Assembly: GCA_944383905.1 (NCBI GenBank) | Contig: CALWRI010000011.1 | Span: 1 to 60,168 of the forward strand | Direction: 5' to 3' | From: an uncultured Christensenellaceae bacterium | GTDB taxonomy: Bacteria > Bacillota > Clostridia > Christensenellales > UBA3700 | DNA: 60,168 nt | In this document: one piece after another, positions 48,029-55,757 of the stretch | Numbering within the stretch: the first letter of the stretch is position 1 | Layout of the letters: each line of letters opens with the position of its first letter | Position numbers and translations under genes: made by a program | Notes under the pieces: model-generated | The model's database searches: none | Seen by the model: only the letters and a program-made list of their open reading frames with translations | Told to the model about the DNA's origin: nothing

Positions 48029-48235
48029 TTAATCTTCCAATCCCGCGAGATAGTCTATCGAAACGTCGAAGAACTTTGCCATCGCGACAAGTTTGGACAA
48101 AGTAGGCTCGCATTTTCCGAGCTCCCACAGACTGATGACGGATTTGCCGACGTCGAGTTTCTCGGCAAGAGCGACCTGACCGAGCCCCTTTTCTTTTCTC
48201 AATTCTTTTAATCTTTCGCAAAAAATCTGATTCAC
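48029..48235 (-). CDS. Short XRE-type regulator
   Basis: The 68-residue protein is a single Cro/C1 helix-turn-helix: ERLKELRKEKGLGQVALAEK, VGKSVISLWELGKCEPTLSK and FFDVSIDYLAGLED. The start is GTG 48233-48235 with only a weak GGGA upstream. It is divergent from a small Cys-rich gene and probably acts on the palindrome at 48276-48291. Confidence 0.88.
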   Translation of the reverse strand: MNQIFCERLKELRKEKGLGQVALAEKLDVGKSVISLWELGKCEPTLSKLVAMAKFFDVSIDYLAGLED

Positions 48236-48269
48236 AATAATAATTTTCCCATAAAAGTGGAAAAAATAC

Positions 48270-48299
48270 TTGCCTTCCCATTATATTGGGAGATATAAT
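48270..48299 (+). promoter_or_regulatory. Divergent promoters with a shared palindrome
   Basis: Plus strand TTGCCT (48270-48275), 18-bp spacer, TATAAT (48294-48299) serves the Cys-rich gene. Minus strand TATAAT (48280-48285) serves the XRE gene. TCCCA-TTATAT-TGGGA (48276-48291) fills the plus spacer and covers the minus -10 box. A second, looser repeat (TTTTCC...GGAAAA) lies towards the XRE gene. Confidence 0.8.
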
Positions 48300-48345
48300 A
48301 TATATAACAAACGATTAAGTTTGAAATAAATCAAAGGAGGAACTT

Positions 48346-48534
48346 ATGGGATATTGTAAAGATTGCTGGTATTGCACTAAAAGAGAAGAGGACAGGGGAG
48401 ACGGCTTTTTTGCTAACTTTTTGGGACCAAAATATGTTTATCATTGTATGAAGAGGGGCAAAGTGACAGAGTACGGAAGTTGCAGCGATTTCAGACCTGA
48501 ATACACTCGCGGCGATTATAAACCCGGCAGATGA
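48346..48534 (+). CDS. Small Cys-rich protein of unknown function
   Basis: The 62-residue protein starts MGYCKDCWYCTKREEDRG and has five Cys (residues 4, 7, 10, 34 and 46) in a C-x2-C-x2-C...C...C pattern that could hold zinc or an iron-sulfur cluster. No family was recognised. AAAGGAGG lies 5-6 nt before the ATG, a very strong site. It is divergent from an XRE regulator across a shared operator and ended by its own terminator. Confidence 0.8.
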   Translation: MGYCKDCWYCTKREEDRGDGFFANFLGPKYVYHCMKRGKVTEYGSCSDFRPEYTRGDYKPGR

Positions 48535-48595
48535 TTTTAATGGAGTAAACTTTGTTTCAGATGCGGTAATAAATACCGCGGAATTTCATTTTTTA

Positions 48596-48630
48596 AGACG
48601 CGCAGACGGTTATTTGCGCGTCTTTTTTTA
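48596..48630 (+). terminator. Terminator after the Cys-rich gene
   Basis: AGACGCGCA (48596-48604) pairs with TGCGCGTCT (48615-48623), followed by a T-run. A smaller GCGGTA-ATAAA-TACCGC hairpin precedes it. Confidence 0.88.
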
Positions 48631-48721
48631 TTACCTTTGAAACGATTAACCATTTTTGTACTGTGAGTTAAAAGCTGTATTTTTCAGAAAAATTCGCGTA
48701 CGCGCGCCGTTTTTGAAAACA

Positions 48722-48766
48722 TTTACAATTATATAGTTGTAAAAATACCGCGCACAATGATATAAT
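48722..48766 (+). promoter_or_regulatory. pgk promoter with 22-bp palindrome
   Basis: TTTACAA-TTATATAG-TTGTAAA (48722-48743) is a perfect inverted repeat containing the -35 box TTGTAA (48737-48742). An 18-bp spacer leads to TATAAT (48761-48766). A repressor bound here would block the promoter. Confidence 0.72.
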
Positions 48767-48822
48767 ATCTGCGTGAAAAAATTATCAAACGGGCGCATTC
48801 GAGCGCCTGAAGGAGATTGTTT

Positions 48823-50142
48823 ATGAACAAGATGTCCATTAAAGACGTTGACGTAAAGGGCAAGCGTTGCCTTGTCAGAGTTGATTTCAACGTACCGATG
48901 AAAGACGGCGTCATCACCGACGATACCCGTATAATCGGCGCGCTTCCGACCATCAAATACCTGATGGATAACGGCGCAAAGGTTATCCTTTGCTCGCATA
49001 TGGGCAAGCCCCACAGCATTTTCAGCGCGACCGTTTCTCTCAACAAAAAGGAGAAAAAGGCAGTCGAGGCGCTTCCCGAAGAGGAGAGAGCGGCTGCAAA
49101 GCAGGCTTATATAGACAAGGCGCTCGCAAGCGAGCCCAAAAAGCTCACCCTCAAGCCCGTCGCGGACAAACTCAACGAGCTGCTCGGCGGCAAAGTGACC
49201 TTCGCAAAGGACGTCGTCGGACCCGACGCGCAGGCTAAAGTTGCGGCTTGCAAAGAGGGCGAATGCGTACTCCTCGAAAACCTGCGTTTCCATGCGGAAG
49301 AAGAGGGCAAGGAGCTTGAGTTCTGCAAGAAGCTGGCTTCTTACTGCGACATTTACGTCAACGACGCTTTCGGCACCGCTCACCGTTCGCACGCTTCCAC
49401 AGCGGCTATCGTCGAGTACGGTCTTGTCAAAGTCGCTGTCTGCGGCTTCCTGATCGAGAAAGAGCTCAACGTCATGGCAAAAGCGCTCGAAGCGCCTGTA
49501 CGTCCGTTCGTCGCAGTGCTCGGCGGCGCAAAAGTCGCAGACAAGCTCAAGGTCATCGAAAACCTGCTCGAAAAGTGCGACAGCCTCATCATCGGCGGCG
49601 GCATGGCTTATACGTTCGCGGTAGCGCAGGGCAAAGAGGTCGGCACGTCGCTCGTTGACGGCGAGAAAGTCGACTACTGCAAGAGCATGCTCGAAAAGGC
49701 GGAAAAGCTGGGCAAAAAGATATACCTGCCCGTCGACGCGGTTGTCGCAAAGGCTTTCCCCGATCCCATCGACGCGAAGATAGACGTCAAGGAGGTTTCC
49801 ATCGACGCGATTCCCGCGGACGAAATGGGCCTCGACATCGGCACGAAGACGAGAGAGCTTTTCGCAAGCGTCATCAAGGGCGCGAAGACCGTTATCTGGA
49901 ACGGACCTATGGGCGTGTTTGAAAACCCGATCCTCGCAGAAGGCACTATCGCGGTGGCAAAGGCTATGGCGGAAGCGAAGGACGCGATCACCATTATCGG
50001 CGGCGGCGACAGCGCGGCGGCTGTGAAGACTCTCGGATTTGCGGACAAGATGACCCACATTTCCACCGGCGGCGGCGCGTCGCTCGAACTGTTCGAGGGC
50101 AAGATTCTCCCCGGCATCGCGTGCCTCAACGACAAGAAATAA
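48823..50142 (+). CDS. pgk: Phosphoglycerate kinase
   Basis: The 439-residue glycolytic enzyme transfers phosphate from 1,3-bisphosphoglycerate to ADP. Signatures are [57 protein letters not shown] and [13 protein letters not shown]. It is about 40 residues longer than usual because of a Lys/Glu-rich insertion (about 65-105) between SHMGKP and [16 protein letters not shown] lies 7 nt before ATG 48823. tpiA follows 19 bp later, forming a glycolytic pair; gap and eno are not in the window. Confidence 0.97.
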   Translation: MNKMSIKDVDVKGKRCLVRVDFNVPMKDGVITDDTRIIGALPTIKYLMDNGAKVILCSHMGKPHSIFSATVSLNKKEKKAVEALPEEERAAAKQAYIDKALASEPKKLTLKPVADKLNELLGGKVTFAKDVVGPDAQAKVAACKEGECVLLENLRFHAEEEGKELEFCKKLASYCDIYVNDAFGTAHRSHASTAAIVEYGLVKVAVCGFLIEKELNVMAKALEAPVRPFVAVLGGAKVADKLKVIENLLEKCDSLIIGGGMAYTFAVAQGKEVGTSLVDGEKVDYCKSMLEKAEKLGKKIYLPVDAVVAKAFPDPIDAKIDVKEVSIDAIPADEMGLDIGTKTRELFASVIKGAKTVIWNGPMGVFENPILAEGTIAVAKAMAEAKDAITIIGGGDSAAAVKTLGFADKMTHISTGGGASLELFEGKILPGIACLNDKK

Positions 50143-50161
50143 CATTTACGGAGATATAAAA

Positions 50162-50917
50162 ATGAGAAGACCTATTATTGCAGGAAACTGGAAAATGAAC
50201 AACACCAAGGCGCAGACCTACGCGCTTCTCAACGACCTCGTCCCGCTCGTCGCGGACGCGGAAGCGGAAGTCGTCATCTGCGTGCCCTACACCAGCATCT
50301 GGGCTGCGGGCGAAGCTATCAAAGGCACCAACATTCACCTCGGCGCGGAGAACGTGCATTGGGCGGAAAAAGGCGCTTTCACCGGCGAGATAAGCGCGGA
50401 TATGCTGCTCGAACAGGGCGTTGAATACGTCATCATCGGACACAGCGAGCGTCGTCAGTATTTCGGCGAAACGGACGAGACCGTCAACAAGCGCGTGCTC
50501 ACCGCTCTCGCAAAAGGACTCAAACCGATCGTCTGCGTGGGCGAGACCCTCGAGGAGAGAGAAGGCGGCAAGGTCGAAGAAGTACTCGTCAGACAGACTA
50601 CCGAAGCGCTCAAGGGCGTTGACAAGGATCAGCTCGACAAGATCGTCATCGCATACGAACCTGTCTGGGCTATCGGTACCGGCAAGACCGCTACCGCGCA
50701 GGACGCAAACGACACCATAGCGATCATCCGCAACACGATTGCGAAACTGTACTGCCCCAAGTGTGCGGAGGAAAAACTGCGCATTCAGTACGGCGGCTCG
50801 ATGAACCCGAAGAACGCAAAAGAACTGATGGCAATGCCGCAGATCGACGGCGGACTTATCGGCGGCGCGTCTCTCAAGGCGGTCGATTTCTCGCAGGTCG
50901 TCAAGTACAACGGTTGA
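50162..50917 (+). CDS. tpiA: Triosephosphate isomerase
   Basis: The 251-residue TIM-barrel enzyme interconverts dihydroxyacetone phosphate and glyceraldehyde-3-phosphate. AGNWKMNNTKA carries the active-site Lys, IIGHSERRQYFGETDE the catalytic His, AYEPVWAIGTGKTAT the catalytic Glu and flexible loop, and IQYGGSMNPKNAKEL and DGGLIGGASL the phosphate site. Length is standard. It is co-transcribed with pgk and ended by a strong terminator. Confidence 0.98.
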   Translation: MRRPIIAGNWKMNNTKAQTYALLNDLVPLVADAEAEVVICVPYTSIWAAGEAIKGTNIHLGAENVHWAEKGAFTGEISADMLLEQGVEYVIIGHSERRQYFGETDETVNKRVLTALAKGLKPIVCVGETLEEREGGKVEEVLVRQTTEALKGVDKDQLDKIVIAYEPVWAIGTGKTATAQDANDTIAIIRNTIAKLYCPKCAEEKLRIQYGGSMNPKNAKELMAMPQIDGGLIGGASLKAVDFSQVVKYNG

Positions 50918-50934
50918 CGCAAGGAAAAGACATA

Positions 50935-50964
50935 CGCGCCCCTTTGACGGGGGCGCGTTTTTTT
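50935..50964 (+). terminator. Terminator of pgk-tpiA
   Basis: CGCGCCCC-TTTGACG-GGGGCGCG followed by TTTTTTT. Confidence 0.93.
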
Positions 50965-51141
50965 ATCTTTTTCGGGCTTACGGAAAGCTGGAAGATAACG
51001 GCGAAGGCTTTTTTCCGATATCCGTGCGAAAAACAGCTCTTTTTCCCGAAAAGTGCAAAAAAGAGCGCAAAAAGGTTATAGACTTCTGCGTGAAAAATTT
51101 TCTAAAATATATCCGTGAGGAAATATTTCAAAGGGGATATT

Positions 51142-52656
51142 ATGAGAAAAAAGATTTTGACTGCAGTCGCGGCGGTGCTTACCGTCGCCGTCTACGTCGG
51201 CATATTCTTCGGCGTTTACGCGCTTTGCGTGTTTTTCGGTCAGACAACGATCAATCTTGACGCTTCGACGCGCTACCAGACGATAGAGGGCTTCGGCGCG
51301 TCGTCCGCCTGGATATATCAGGATATGGACAAACTATCCGACGAAGAGAAGGACGAAGTCACGGAGCTTCTGTACGGCGACAGCGGGCTCGCGCTCAATA
51401 CTTTCAGATACAATATCGGCGGCGGCAGCAACGAGTACGGCGGTTACGGCGAGGGCTCTCTCAACGGTACGAACAGCTATTTTATAGCGGAGCGTTTTGA
51501 CGGGGACTATTCCGTATTCGCGGACGAGAACAATTACGATTTCACCAAAAACGCCGTTGTCGACGAGATGTTCGAAAGAGCGCTTGCGAAAGGCAACGTG
51601 AAAAACGTAGTGTTTTTTGCTAATTCTCCGCACTATCTGATGACGAAAAACGGCAAGACGCACGGTGAAAACGAATACGACAACAACCTCAAAGAGGAGG
51701 CTTACGGCGCTTTTGCGGACTATCTTCTCGTATGCGTGGATCATCTTTACGAAGACGTGATCTGCAAATACGACGCTTCGGTCAAGGTGTATATCAGTCC
51801 CGTCAACGAGCCGCAATGGAAGTGGGGCGGCGCTTCGGGCACGCAGGAAGGCTGCCATTACGACCCGGAGCCGCTCGGCAGGTTTTACGACGCGTTTTAC
51901 GGCAGACTTACCGCGTTCAACGCGGCGCACGGCACCGACTTCGAAATGGATATTTTCGAGAGCGGCAACTACAAGATACCCGATTCTTCAGACGTCAAGA
52001 AATATCTGAAGGAGCTGTCGGGATACGATTGGTTTGATGAGCTCGACAACGTCTCCGTTCACTCTTACGGAGTCGACGACTCCTCATATTACAAAAAGGT
52101 CTTTGCCGACTATTTTTACGGCAAATATCCCGAAAAGAAGATAAGCGTGACAGAATACTGCGTGCTCGAATTCGGCGTCGTCAAAGACATGTCGATGGGC
52201 ATTTATAACGCGCGGACGATCCTGCGCGATCTCAAATATCTCAACGCTGTCAGCTGGAGCTGGTGGCTGGGCGTTTCGCAGGGCGATTACGAGGACGGTC
52301 TCGTATACTGGAACAAGACGGAGGACGGCAACGCGATCAACAGATACAAGCGCTATTACGTTCTGGGGCAGTTTTCAAAATTTCTGCCTGCGGGAAGCGT
52401 CAGGATAGAAGCGTCTTACAGCGACCTGATCGGTATGAACGGCGTCGAATGCGTCGCGTTTGAAAGACCGGACGGCAAGACGGCGCTTATCGTGATAAAC
52501 GACGGCTCGGCGCGCAGGATAAAGATAGACGGGGATTTCTCGGCGGTCGAAGCCGTGTTTACCGACGAAACTTCCGATTGGGGCACGGCGCAATATGCGT
52601 TCGACGGCTACGTCGACGTGACGGCGTCGTCGGTCACGACCTTCCTGCTTTCCTGA
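51142..52656 (+). CDS. GH30-family glycoside hydrolase, membrane-anchored
   Basis: The 504-residue protein has an N-terminal hydrophobic anchor (about 6-32) followed by a GH30-type barrel: YQTIEGFGASSAWIYQDM, NTFRYNIGGGSNEYG, acid/base Glu223 in ISPVNEPQWKWGG, nucleophile Glu338 in ISVTEYCVLEFG, and a C-terminal beta domain (about 400-504). Similar GH30 enzymes cleave beta-1,6-linked galactans or related glycans outside the cell; the true substrate is not known. ATG 51142 follows AAAGGGG. Secreted genes continue downstream, and a sulfatase lies 4 kb away. Confidence 0.88.
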   Translation: MRKKILTAVAAVLTVAVYVGIFFGVYALCVFFGQTTINLDASTRYQTIEGFGASSAWIYQDMDKLSDEEKDEVTELLYGDSGLALNTFRYNIGGGSNEYGGYGEGSLNGTNSYFIAERFDGDYSVFADENNYDFTKNAVVDEMFERALAKGNVKNVVFFANSPHYLMTKNGKTHGENEYDNNLKEEAYGAFADYLLVCVDHLYEDVICKYDASVKVYISPVNEPQWKWGGASGTQEGCHYDPEPLGRFYDAFYGRLTAFNAAHGTDFEMDIFESGNYKIPDSSDVKKYLKELSGYDWFDELDNVSVHSYGVDDSSYYKKVFADYFYGKYPEKKISVTEYCVLEFGVVKDMSMGIYNARTILRDLKYLNAVSWSWWLGVSQGDYEDGLVYWNKTEDGNAINRYKRYYVLGQFSKFLPAGSVRIEASYSDLIGMNGVECVAFERPDGKTALIVINDGSARRIKIDGDFSAVEAVFTDETSDWGTAQYAFDGYVDVTASSVTTFLLS

Positions 52657-52734
52657 ACGGGGAAAAAAGCGGCAGCGGAGAGGGAGAGACATTTGCCCGC
52701 ATAAGTTATTGGAATAAAAAAACGCCGAAGCGCG

Positions 52735-52763
52735 TTGACAAAACGGGTGAAACCTATTATTAT
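52735..52763 (+). promoter_or_regulatory. Promoter of the lipoprotein pair
   Basis: TTGACA (52735-52740), 17-bp spacer, TATTAT (52758-52763), then GGGAGGAG before the ATG at 52802. Confidence 0.88.
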
Positions 52764-52801
52764 ATTATTACGACAATAATTTGCTGTGACGGGAGGAGTT
52801 T

Positions 52802-53476
52802 ATGAAGAAGTTTGTTTTGGTTCTGACGCTGATAGCCGTGCTCGCGGCGTCGTTCGGTCTCGCGGCGTGCGATTCGAGGAATTATTCAATAGGCACGAAG
52901 ATCGAGGATCGCGACGAGGCGATCGCGAAGGTCGACGAGCTTTTGGCAAAGAAGAATTTTGCCTATGAATACACCGAAAGCACGAATTACGGCACAATGG
53001 TCGCGGCAAGCGTTATGCTTATCGACAGGACGGATACCATTGCTTTGATCACTACGTCCACCGGCGGTCAGACGAACGGAAACACGAGTTCGGTCGAGAT
53101 GCAGCATTATTATATAGAAAAGGACGGGAAGGTGCAGGATTGGCTGTACACGGGCGACGGTGAATTCGACAAGACAGACACCGGTTGTGCCAACGTCGAC
53201 GCCTATCTCGCCACGGTTGACGAATTCGCTTCGATGAAGAACACAGCCTTTTATTATTCGGAAGAAGTCTATTGGGACGACCAGACCAAGACTTTCAAGT
53301 TTGAAAACGGCAACGACGGTATCGAAGGCGAGATAACCGTGTATACCGGCGGCATGATAATCAAAAAGCAGGAGCTGTTTACGAGTATCGAGGCAAAGTT
53401 TTACGGTTACGGAGAAGTCGAGCTCGAAGAGCCGAGCGTATCCTTTTTCGATCTGTTGATCGAGTCTATGAGGTAA
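52802..53476 (+). CDS. Lipoprotein of unknown function, paralogue A
   Basis: The 224-residue protein has a lipobox (LAAC, Cys23). The mature part contains IGTKIEDRDEAIAKVDELLAKKNFAYEYT and ends with FYGYGEVELEEPS. It shares layout with the next gene (IGTEVNDLSTAVEIVGSLRDKDNFVFEYS...FYGFDMVEIKQP), so the two are paralogues. The role is unknown. Its own consensus promoter lies at 52735-52763. Confidence 0.82.
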   Translation: MKKFVLVLTLIAVLAASFGLAACDSRNYSIGTKIEDRDEAIAKVDELLAKKNFAYEYTESTNYGTMVAASVMLIDRTDTIALITTSTGGQTNGNTSSVEMQHYYIEKDGKVQDWLYTGDGEFDKTDTGCANVDAYLATVDEFASMKNTAFYYSEEVYWDDQTKTFKFENGNDGIEGEITVYTGGMIIKKQELFTSIEAKFYGYGEVELEEPSVSFFDLLIESMR

Positions 53477-53479
53477 AAA

Positions 53480-54202
53480 ATGAAAAAAACCGTATTCAAA
53501 ATATTGAGCGTGTGCGTACTTGCGTGCATTATCGCGCTATCTTTCGGTGCGTGTTCGGACAAAAACGATTATTCGGATATAGGGACGGAGGTAAACGACC
53601 TCTCGACCGCTGTGGAAATAGTCGGTTCGTTGAGAGACAAAGACAATTTCGTTTTCGAATATAGCAGCAGAGTGAGCGTTTCTTACACGCAGGAAAAGAC
53701 GGTATACAATAAAGCGGAGTACGACGAGGGAAAGGCAGCCGTAATAGAGATCGACGAATCGACAAACAATCTGCAACAGAACGCCGGAAGCACCGACAGG
53801 TATTCGCTTTTGACCTATTACGTCAAGGACGGCGCGACGCAGGTATGGTCAAAGAAGTATGCTTCCGAAAACTACGTCAGACTCGACGATTCGGACAGAT
53901 CGATGAGACAGGCGCTTGAAGAAGATACGAAATATCTCTACGCGCTCGCGACGATCGAAAATTTTGCGGTCGCGTCAAACTGGGACGAAGGTTCGGGCTT
54001 TTTTCTGTCGGGCGACGTTCTGGGCGATTTCACCGCCGTATATGTGAATACGGGCAAGGTGATGTACGTCGAAGACAGGGGAGGAGCTTTTCTTTCGATT
54101 TCTTTCTACGGATTCGATATGGTAGAGATAAAGCAACCCAAAGAGAGATGGTACGACACGTTGCCGCAATGGCTTCAGGAGTTGCTCTCGTTGATGTTCT
54201 GA
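53480..54202 (+). CDS. Lipoprotein of unknown function, paralogue B
   Basis: The 240-residue protein has a lipobox (FGAC, Cys25) and follows paralogue A by 3 bp, so they are co-transcribed. The order of conserved blocks matches paralogue A: IGTEVNDLSTAVEIV near the N-terminus, NFVFEYS, a central YYVKDGATQVW (YYIEKDGKVQDW in A) and ISFYGFDMVEIKQP near the end. No known family was recognised. Confidence 0.82.
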   Translation: MKKTVFKILSVCVLACIIALSFGACSDKNDYSDIGTEVNDLSTAVEIVGSLRDKDNFVFEYSSRVSVSYTQEKTVYNKAEYDEGKAAVIEIDESTNNLQQNAGSTDRYSLLTYYVKDGATQVWSKKYASENYVRLDDSDRSMRQALEEDTKYLYALATIENFAVASNWDEGSGFFLSGDVLGDFTAVYVNTGKVMYVEDRGGAFLSISFYGFDMVEIKQPKERWYDTLPQWLQELLSLMF

Positions 54203-54208
54203 AAAAGC

Positions 54209-54233
54209 GCTCCCGCGGGACGGGAGCTTTTTT
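54209..54233 (+). terminator. Terminator of the lipoprotein pair
   Basis: GCTCCC-GCGGGAC-GGGAGC followed by TTTTTT. Confidence 0.9.
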
Positions 54234-54253
54234 GTTGCCGGCAGACGGTTTTT

Positions 54254-54352
54254 TGTAAAATTTTTATCGGAGCAGATGAGGAGTAGTCGTCAACTATATG
54301 CCAAAACGGCTATAAAACGTCCAAAAAGCGGAAAAACAGTAAAAATTTTACA
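54254..54352. repeat. 13-bp inverted repeat upstream of the Fe-ADH
   Basis: TGTAAAATTTTTA (54254-54266) and TAAAAATTTTACA (54340-54352) are exact reverse complements 73 bp apart. They could be paired operator sites allowing a DNA loop, or a chance feature of AT-rich sequence. Confidence 0.5.
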
Positions 54353-54361
54353 TTAAATTTC

Positions 54362-54375
54362 GTTAAATTTTTAAC
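54362..54375. promoter_or_regulatory. Possible Rex operator
   Basis: GTTAA-ATTT-TTAAC matches the core of Rex (NADH/NAD+-sensing repressor) operators, directly upstream of the -35 box of an alcohol dehydrogenase, a common Rex target. The flanking TTG/CAA bases are not complete (TTC on the left, AGT on the right). Confidence 0.5.
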
Positions 54376-54382
54376 AGTCCTA

Positions 54383-54411
54383 TTTACAAAAAAACTTTTT
54401 TGTTATATAAT
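54383..54411 (+). promoter_or_regulatory. Promoter of the Fe-ADH gene
   Basis: TTTACA (54383-54388), 17-bp spacer, TATAAT (54406-54411). The leader carries a small TCGGG/CCCGA hairpin. Confidence 0.85.
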
Positions 54412-54468
54412 ATCATTTGGTAGGAATCGGGTCGGAGCCCGAAAATTCAAACTTAAAGGAGATCAACA

Positions 54469-55650
54469 ATGTCAAGATTTACGTTGCCCAGAGACCTTTA
54501 TTTCGGCAAGGGCAGTCTGGAAGAACTCAAAAACCTCAAAGGTAAAAAAGCGATCCTCGTTATCGGCGGCGGCTCTATGAAAAAGTTCGGTTTTGTAGAC
54601 AAAGCGCTCGACTATCTCAAACAGGCGGGCATGGAGACGATGCTTTTTGAGGGCGTTGAACCCGATCCGTCCGTCGAAACGGTAATGAAGGGCGCGGCTA
54701 TGATGAGGGAATTCGAACCCGATTGGATAATTTCCATGGGCGGCGGTTCGCCGATAGACGCGGCAAAGGCAATGTGGGTATTCTACGAATATCCCAAGAC
54801 TTCTTTCAAGAAGATACTCACGCCGTTCTCGTTCCCGACCCTGCGCACGAAGGCGAAATTCTGCGCGATCCCGTCCACTTCGGGCACGGCGACTGAAGTT
54901 ACCGCTTTCTCCGTCATCACAGACTATGCGAAGGGCGTCAAATACCCGCTCGCAGACTTCAACATAACCCCCGACGTTGCGATCGTCGACCCCGATCTCG
55001 CGGAGACGATGCCCAAAAAGCTGACCGCTCATACGGGTATGGACGCGCTCACCCATGCGATAGAGGCTTACGTCTCGACCGTGGCGCAGCCGTTTACCGA
55101 CCCGCTCGCGCTCGAAGCGATAAAGATAATAGACAAGGATCTCAAGGCGAGCTACGACGGCGATATGAAGGCTCGCGAGAATATGCACTATGCGCAGTGC
55201 ATGGCAGGCATGGCGTTCTCCAACGCGCTGCTCGGCATCACGCACTCCATGGCTCACAAGACGGGCGCGGCGTTCGATACGGGACATATCCCGCACGGCT
55301 GCGCAAACGCGATATATCTGCCTTACGTCATTCAGTACAACGCCGTCAACAAGAGGGCGAAGGAGCGTTATTGCGAGATCGCCAAAATGCTCGGACTCAA
55401 GGGCAAGAGCGGTACGGCTCTCGTCAACGCTCTGTGCGACAGGATAAGAGAGATGAACGCATATTTCGGAATTCCGTCTTCTCTGAAAGAATACGGCGTC
55501 AACGAGGATGAATTTCTCGCAAAGATAGACGGCATTGCAAAACTTGCCGTCGGCGACGCGTGCACCGGCTCCAACCCGAGACCGATCACGCCCGCAAAGA
55601 TGAAGGCGCTGTTCAACCATGTGTATTACGGAACGACCGTAAGGGTCTGA
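54469..55650 (+). CDS. Iron-containing alcohol dehydrogenase (NAD-dependent, AdhB/AdhE-like)
   Basis: The 393-residue enzyme has the Fe-ADH signatures SMGGGSPIDAAKAMW for nucleotide binding, IPSTSGTATEVTAFSVI, and metal ligands in IVDPDLAETMPKK, GMDALTHAIEAYVS, LGITHSMAHKTGA and HIPHGCANAIYLP. It is closest to the alcohol dehydrogenase half of AdhE-type enzymes and likely reduces acetaldehyde or related aldehydes to regenerate NAD+ in fermentation. AAAGGAG lies 7 nt before the ATG. The upstream Rex-like site suggests redox control. Confidence 0.95.
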   Translation: MSRFTLPRDLYFGKGSLEELKNLKGKKAILVIGGGSMKKFGFVDKALDYLKQAGMETMLFEGVEPDPSVETVMKGAAMMREFEPDWIISMGGGSPIDAAKAMWVFYEYPKTSFKKILTPFSFPTLRTKAKFCAIPSTSGTATEVTAFSVITDYAKGVKYPLADFNITPDVAIVDPDLAETMPKKLTAHTGMDALTHAIEAYVSTVAQPFTDPLALEAIKIIDKDLKASYDGDMKARENMHYAQCMAGMAFSNALLGITHSMAHKTGAAFDTGHIPHGCANAIYLPYVIQYNAVNKRAKERYCEIAKMLGLKGKSGTALVNALCDRIREMNAYFGIPSSLKEYGVNEDEFLAKIDGIAKLAVGDACTGSNPRPITPAKMKALFNHVYYGTTVRV

Positions 55651-55757
55651 CAGAAAAACCTCAAATAATAACCTCTTAATTTTGGCGATAAGGGACCTGC
55701 AAGGGTTCCTTATTGCTTTTTTTGCATTTGCACGCGAGCGGGCGCATACAATTTTGT

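Noticed and set aside
48646..50145. A 499-codon reverse-strand open frame across pgk
   Set aside because: It lies wholly antisense to an unmistakable pgk gene, has no ribosome site or recognisable motifs, and is a by-product of the codon bias of the real gene.
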